The notes beneath the pieces were generated by a model, which did not search any database, had not been told where the DNA came from, and worked only from the letters and a program-made list of their open reading frames with translations. A program made the translations under genes and the position numbers. From contig DLQW01000003.1 of the NCBI GenBank assembly GCA_002474405.1, positions 1 to 7,651 of the forward strand: a stretch of DNA of 7,651 nt, in the 5' to 3' direction. How positions within the stretch are numbered: position 1 is the first letter of the stretch; each line of letters opens with the position of its first letter. This DNA comes from Christensenella sp. UBA7597 (GTDB lineage Bacteria; Bacillota; Clostridia; Christensenellales; Borkfalkiaceae). Positions 5,316 to 7,651 of this stretch are shown one piece after another.

Positions 5316-5819
5316 TTACGCTTCGCGCGTAATGCCCATGCCGCCTAAAATTTCTTCTTCCTTGCCGCGCATTTCCGCCTTGTCCGCCTCTTCGATATGA
5401 TCGTAGCCGAGGCAGTGCAATATGCCGTGCACGATAAGATAATTCAGCTCGCGGTAGTACGAATGCCCGTATTCTTCCGCCTGCTCTTTCGCGCGTTTCA
5501 CGCACACCGCCAGCGAACCGATGACGAGAGCGCCGTCCTCGTCCAGCTCGAACGGGTGTTCCGCTTTTTTAATCGGCTTCCCCTTGACGGATTCCAGCTC
5601 CGGAAAAGAAAGCACGTCGGTGATTTTATCCACGCCGCGCATTTCCGCGTTGAGGCGGCGGATTTCTTCCTCGCCGACGAACTCGCACTCGATTTTCAAC
5701 GGCACGTCCGTCTGCACGAAACGCGAAAGCGCCTCTTCGATTTTCGCCGCGTTTTCCGCGTCGATGACGTCCGCTTCGTTTTCGCCGAACGCTTCCAGAA
5801 TAAACTTCTTGCCTTTCAT
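5316..5819 (-). CDS. ybeY: Endoribonuclease YbeY (rRNA maturation factor)
   Basis: YbeY is a zinc-dependent single-strand endoribonuclease needed for 16S rRNA 3' end processing and ribosome quality control. The 167-residue protein has the family length. It shows NAEMRGVDKITDVLSFP (57-73), LVIGSLAVCVKRAKEQAEEY (98-117) and the metal-binding HGILHCLGYDH (131-141) with H131, H135 and H141. The start at 5819 has GAGGG 10 bases upstream and lies 3 bases after the stop of the upstream pgpH gene, which suggests translational coupling. Era, its functional partner in 30S maturation, follows directly downstream. Confidence 0.97.
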   Translation of the reverse strand: MKGKKFILEAFGENEADVIDAENAAKIEEALSRFVQTDVPLKIECEFVGEEEIRRLNAEMRGVDKITDVLSFPELESVKGKPIKKAEHPFELDEDGALVIGSLAVCVKRAKEQAEEYGHSYYRELNYLIVHGILHCLGYDHIEEADKAEMRGKEEEILGGMGITREA

Positions 5820-5822
5820 CGC

Positions 5823-7316
5823 TTAATCGCCCTCTTTTTTGCCGTAGTGTATGGACGGATAATCCACCCGCTTGTGATATACGCCCGTGAGCGCGTTAAC
5901 CAGCGTGAGCCGAAGCAGCGTGAGATCCGCCATGGTGATGTCGCATTCGGCGAACTGTTCCTGATTCATGCGCTCTTCGATGAGCCGGCGCACGCGCTTT
6001 TCCACTTCCTCCGGCGTTTTGTTGGGCAGAGAACGGGTGGCGGCTTCCGACGCGTCCGCAACCATGATGATCGCCGCGATTTTGCTTTGCGGCTTGGGAC
6101 CCGTATACGAGAAATCTTCCTTGTTTACTTCGCCGCCGTACATTTTCTGCGCCTTGGCGTAAAAATAGCCGATTGCCAGCGTGCCGTGATGCTGCAGCGC
6201 CACGTCCGCGAAAAATTCGGGCAGGTGGTTGGAAAGAATCAGATCGTGCCCGTCGGTGGTGTGCGAACGGATGATATCCGCCGAAAGTTCGGGCGTGAGT
6301 TCGTCGTGCAGGTTGTACTCGCCCTGATTTTCGGTGAAATATTCGGGGTGGTGCAGTTTGCCTACGTCGTGATACAGCGCGGCGGCGCGGGCAAGTTCCG
6401 CGTCTTCGCCCAGCGCGACGGCACATTCTTCCGCCAGCTGAGATACCACAGCGGAGTGATTGTACGTGCCCGGCGCTTCCTCTTTGAGCTTTTTGAGCAG
6501 CGGAGAATCCAGCGAAGTGAGTTCGCGCAGGCGGAACACCGTAAGCACGGAGAACATGGATTCGAACAGCGGCAGAAAAAGCAGGAACAGCACCGCCGAG
6601 GAGATGCCGCCGATGAAGCCGTAGCCGAGGTTGATCCAGATATTGCGCGCCGCGCCCGTCTGTTCGAACGAGCTGCCGCCCGAAGCCATGGAAGAAATTT
6701 CAAGCAGGAACACGATGAAATCCATCGGCGCCGCGATGAGAAGCCCCACGAGCACCACGCGGAGGCGGGTGCGCAGTCTGTTTGCCGCGAAAATGGCGAT
6801 CATGCCGCCGGTAAAGGCGATCATCAGCGCCGAATAGATGCTTTGCGCGGACGGCGTTACCGTGGAGAAGTTATCGAAAATAAACAGCAGCAGCGCGTTG
6901 ACGATATTCATGAACATGGCGCTGCGCCTGCCGAGAAGAATAAACGTGAGCAGCGCGCAAAGCGCCACGGGGCGCGCGTACACGTTGAGCCATTTGCCCG
7001 TGAGCACGCACAGAATAAAGCTTAAATCGAGAATGACGAACACGAGCATGATGCTCTTGCCCTCGTACAGCACCGACCGCTCTTCGAAGAAAAAGTAGAA
7101 ATACGTGATGAATACGAGCAGCATCACGCAAAAACCGATGTAGATATAGTTTGCCTTATTTTCTTCCAGCGTCTGCTTTATGTTGCCGAGGCTGCCGCCC
7201 ATGAGCAGCGTTGCCACGACGATAAGCAGAATGAATAAATTGAGAAGGAACAGCAACGCGCTGCTCCATACGTCGCGCTTCGTCCAACGCCGCATTTTCG
7301 ATACGTCCGGATTCAT
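5823..7316 (-). CDS. pgpH: Membrane HD-domain c-di-AMP phosphodiesterase, PgpH type, lacking sensor domain
   Basis: The protein of 497 residues has an N-terminal TM helix (about 18-40), a set of about seven more hydrophobic helices (57-77, 88-106, 113-128, 133-149, 158-178, 186-207, 229-252) and a cytosolic HD domain. HD residues visible are H287 (GTYNHS), H316-D317 (YHDVGK), H352/H357 (SHTTDGHD), H376-H377 (QHHGT) and D421 (VADASEA), the set expected for PgpH, which hydrolyses cyclic di-AMP. Known PgpH/YqfF proteins are about 700 residues because a large extracytoplasmic 7TMR-HDED domain sits between TM1 and the 7TM unit. Here only about 16 residues separate them, so the sensor domain is missing. 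No frameshift or remnant is seen. The ATG overlaps the phoH stop by 4 bases (ATGA), and an AAGGAG lies 10 bases upstream within the phoH end. The enzyme class is well supported; the effect of the missing domain is unknown. Confidence 0.93.
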   Translation of the reverse strand: MNPDVSKMRRWTKRDVWSSALLFLLNLFILLIVVATLLMGGSLGNIKQTLEENKANYIYIGFCVMLLVFITYFYFFFEERSVLYEGKSIMLVFVILDLSFILCVLTGKWLNVYARPVALCALLTFILLGRRSAMFMNIVNALLLFIFDNFSTVTPSAQSIYSALMIAFTGGMIAIFAANRLRTRLRVVLVGLLIAAPMDFIVFLLEISSMASGGSSFEQTGAARNIWINLGYGFIGGISSAVLFLLFLPLFESMFSVLTVFRLRELTSLDSPLLKKLKEEAPGTYNHSAVVSQLAEECAVALGEDAELARAAALYHDVGKLHHPEYFTENQGEYNLHDELTPELSADIIRSHTTDGHDLILSNHLPEFFADVALQHHGTLAIGYFYAKAQKMYGGEVNKEDFSYTGPKPQSKIAAIIMVADASEAATRSLPNKTPEEVEKRVRRLIEERMNQEQFAECDITMADLTLLRLTLVNALTGVYHKRVDYPSIHYGKKEGD

Positions 7317-7651
7317 TTCACGTTTTCTCCTTTGTGCCGCCCGTCCGATTCGGGCTGCGTTTCCCCGCGCGCCGCGGATAAAGCGGAGCGCCTTTTTTCT
7401 TCGCGTTCGCGCGCAAGCTCCTCTTCGCGCTCCTCGTCTTTTTCGTAAGCCTTCACGATGCGCATGACAAGCGGATGGCGCACCACGTCTTTATCGGAAA
7501 GCATGCACACCTGCACGCCGTCTACGTCTTTGAGAATTTTCGCTGCGTGGGTAAGTCCGCAGGATTTGCCGCGCGGCAGATCTACCTGCGTTGCGTCGCC
7601 CGTTACCACCGCCTTGCTGCCCTCGCCCATGCGCGTTAAAAACATTTTCAT
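7313..7651 (-). CDS. phoH: PhoH family ATPase, C-terminal part
   Basis: The last 112 codons of a PhoH-like protein, a cytosolic P-loop ATPase linked to RNA metabolism and found upstream of pgpH and ybeY in Firmicutes. The segment [20 protein letters not shown] followed by [10 protein letters not shown] is the conserved stretch after Walker B, and [20 protein letters not shown] is the family ending. The Met at the window edge is internal in PhoH proteins, so the Walker A half and start lie beyond base 7651. After KAYE there is an extra tail of 42 residues, rich in Glu and Arg ([18 protein letters not shown]), longer than typical. The stop TGA overlaps the pgpH start, and the codons for KGEN also supply the pgpH ribosome binding site. 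Confidence 0.95.
   Translation of the reverse strand: MKMFLTRMGEGSKAVVTGDATQVDLPRGKSCGLTHAAKILKDVDGVQVCMLSDKDVVRHPLVMRIVKAYEKDEEREEELAREREEKRRSALSAARGETQPESDGRHKGENVK

Noticed and set aside
5284..5505. N-terminal extension of Era by 74 codons
   Set aside because: It overlaps ybeY in another frame, is Arg-rich and unlike any Era N-terminus; the conserved start is at 5283.
5397..7025. 542-codon plus-strand frame opposite pgpH and ybeY
   Set aside because: Shadow of the minus-strand genes: His/Arg/Phe-rich, no recognisable domain, no ribosome binding site.

Overview
The window looks like a piece of chromosome from a low-complexity-tolerant, moderately GC-rich Firmicutes, probably a gut Clostridia lineage. 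Two things support this: the conserved gene string phoH - pgpH(yqfF) - ybeY - era - yqzL - recO, which is the Firmicutes order, and a BspA-type leucine-rich-repeat surface protein whose C-terminal cap is of the kind common in gut Clostridia. A Christensenellales-like origin is possible, but this is only a guess from style.

Layout. Bases 1-929 (+) hold the 3' end of a BspA-like LRR protein, cut by the left window edge. Bases 930-1240 are the convergent intergenic region. They carry a perfect 11-bp-stem terminator and then a cluster of structured palindromic repeats (two clear copies and one degenerate). Bases 1241-7651 are one long minus-strand operon, read right to left: phoH (3' part only), a c-di-AMP phosphodiesterase of the PgpH/HD family, ybeY, era, a 40-codon yqzL, recO, and last a 664-residue Mrr-family nuclease with a long histone-H1-like, AT-hook-bearing linker. 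Gaps are -4, 3, 32, 54, 23 and 30 bases, so co-transcription is very likely.

How the genes fit together. phoH, ybeY and era form the RNA and ribosome maturation core: a PhoH ATPase, the YbeY endoribonuclease acting on 16S rRNA, and the Era GTPase for 30S assembly. pgpH sets c-di-AMP level. recO loads RecA in recombinational repair. dgkA and cdd, which sit between ybeY and era in Bacillus, are absent here. The Mrr-like protein is the accessory member. It joins a predicted N-terminal winged helix, about 380 residues of Lys/Ala/Glu/Pro-rich tail with two RGRKP AT-hook-like motifs, and a C-terminal PD-(D/E)xK nuclease with its catalytic residues present. It is the most unusual item in the window. 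Its place directly after recO suggests either a DNA repair/nucleoid role or a restriction-type role. Sequence alone does not decide between them.

Other items worth noting are a PgpH lacking the usual extracytoplasmic HDED sensor domain, a RecO with a 14-residue tandem-repeat insertion, and a noncanonical TKTD G4 motif in Era. No tRNA, rRNA, CRISPR array or insertion sequence was seen.
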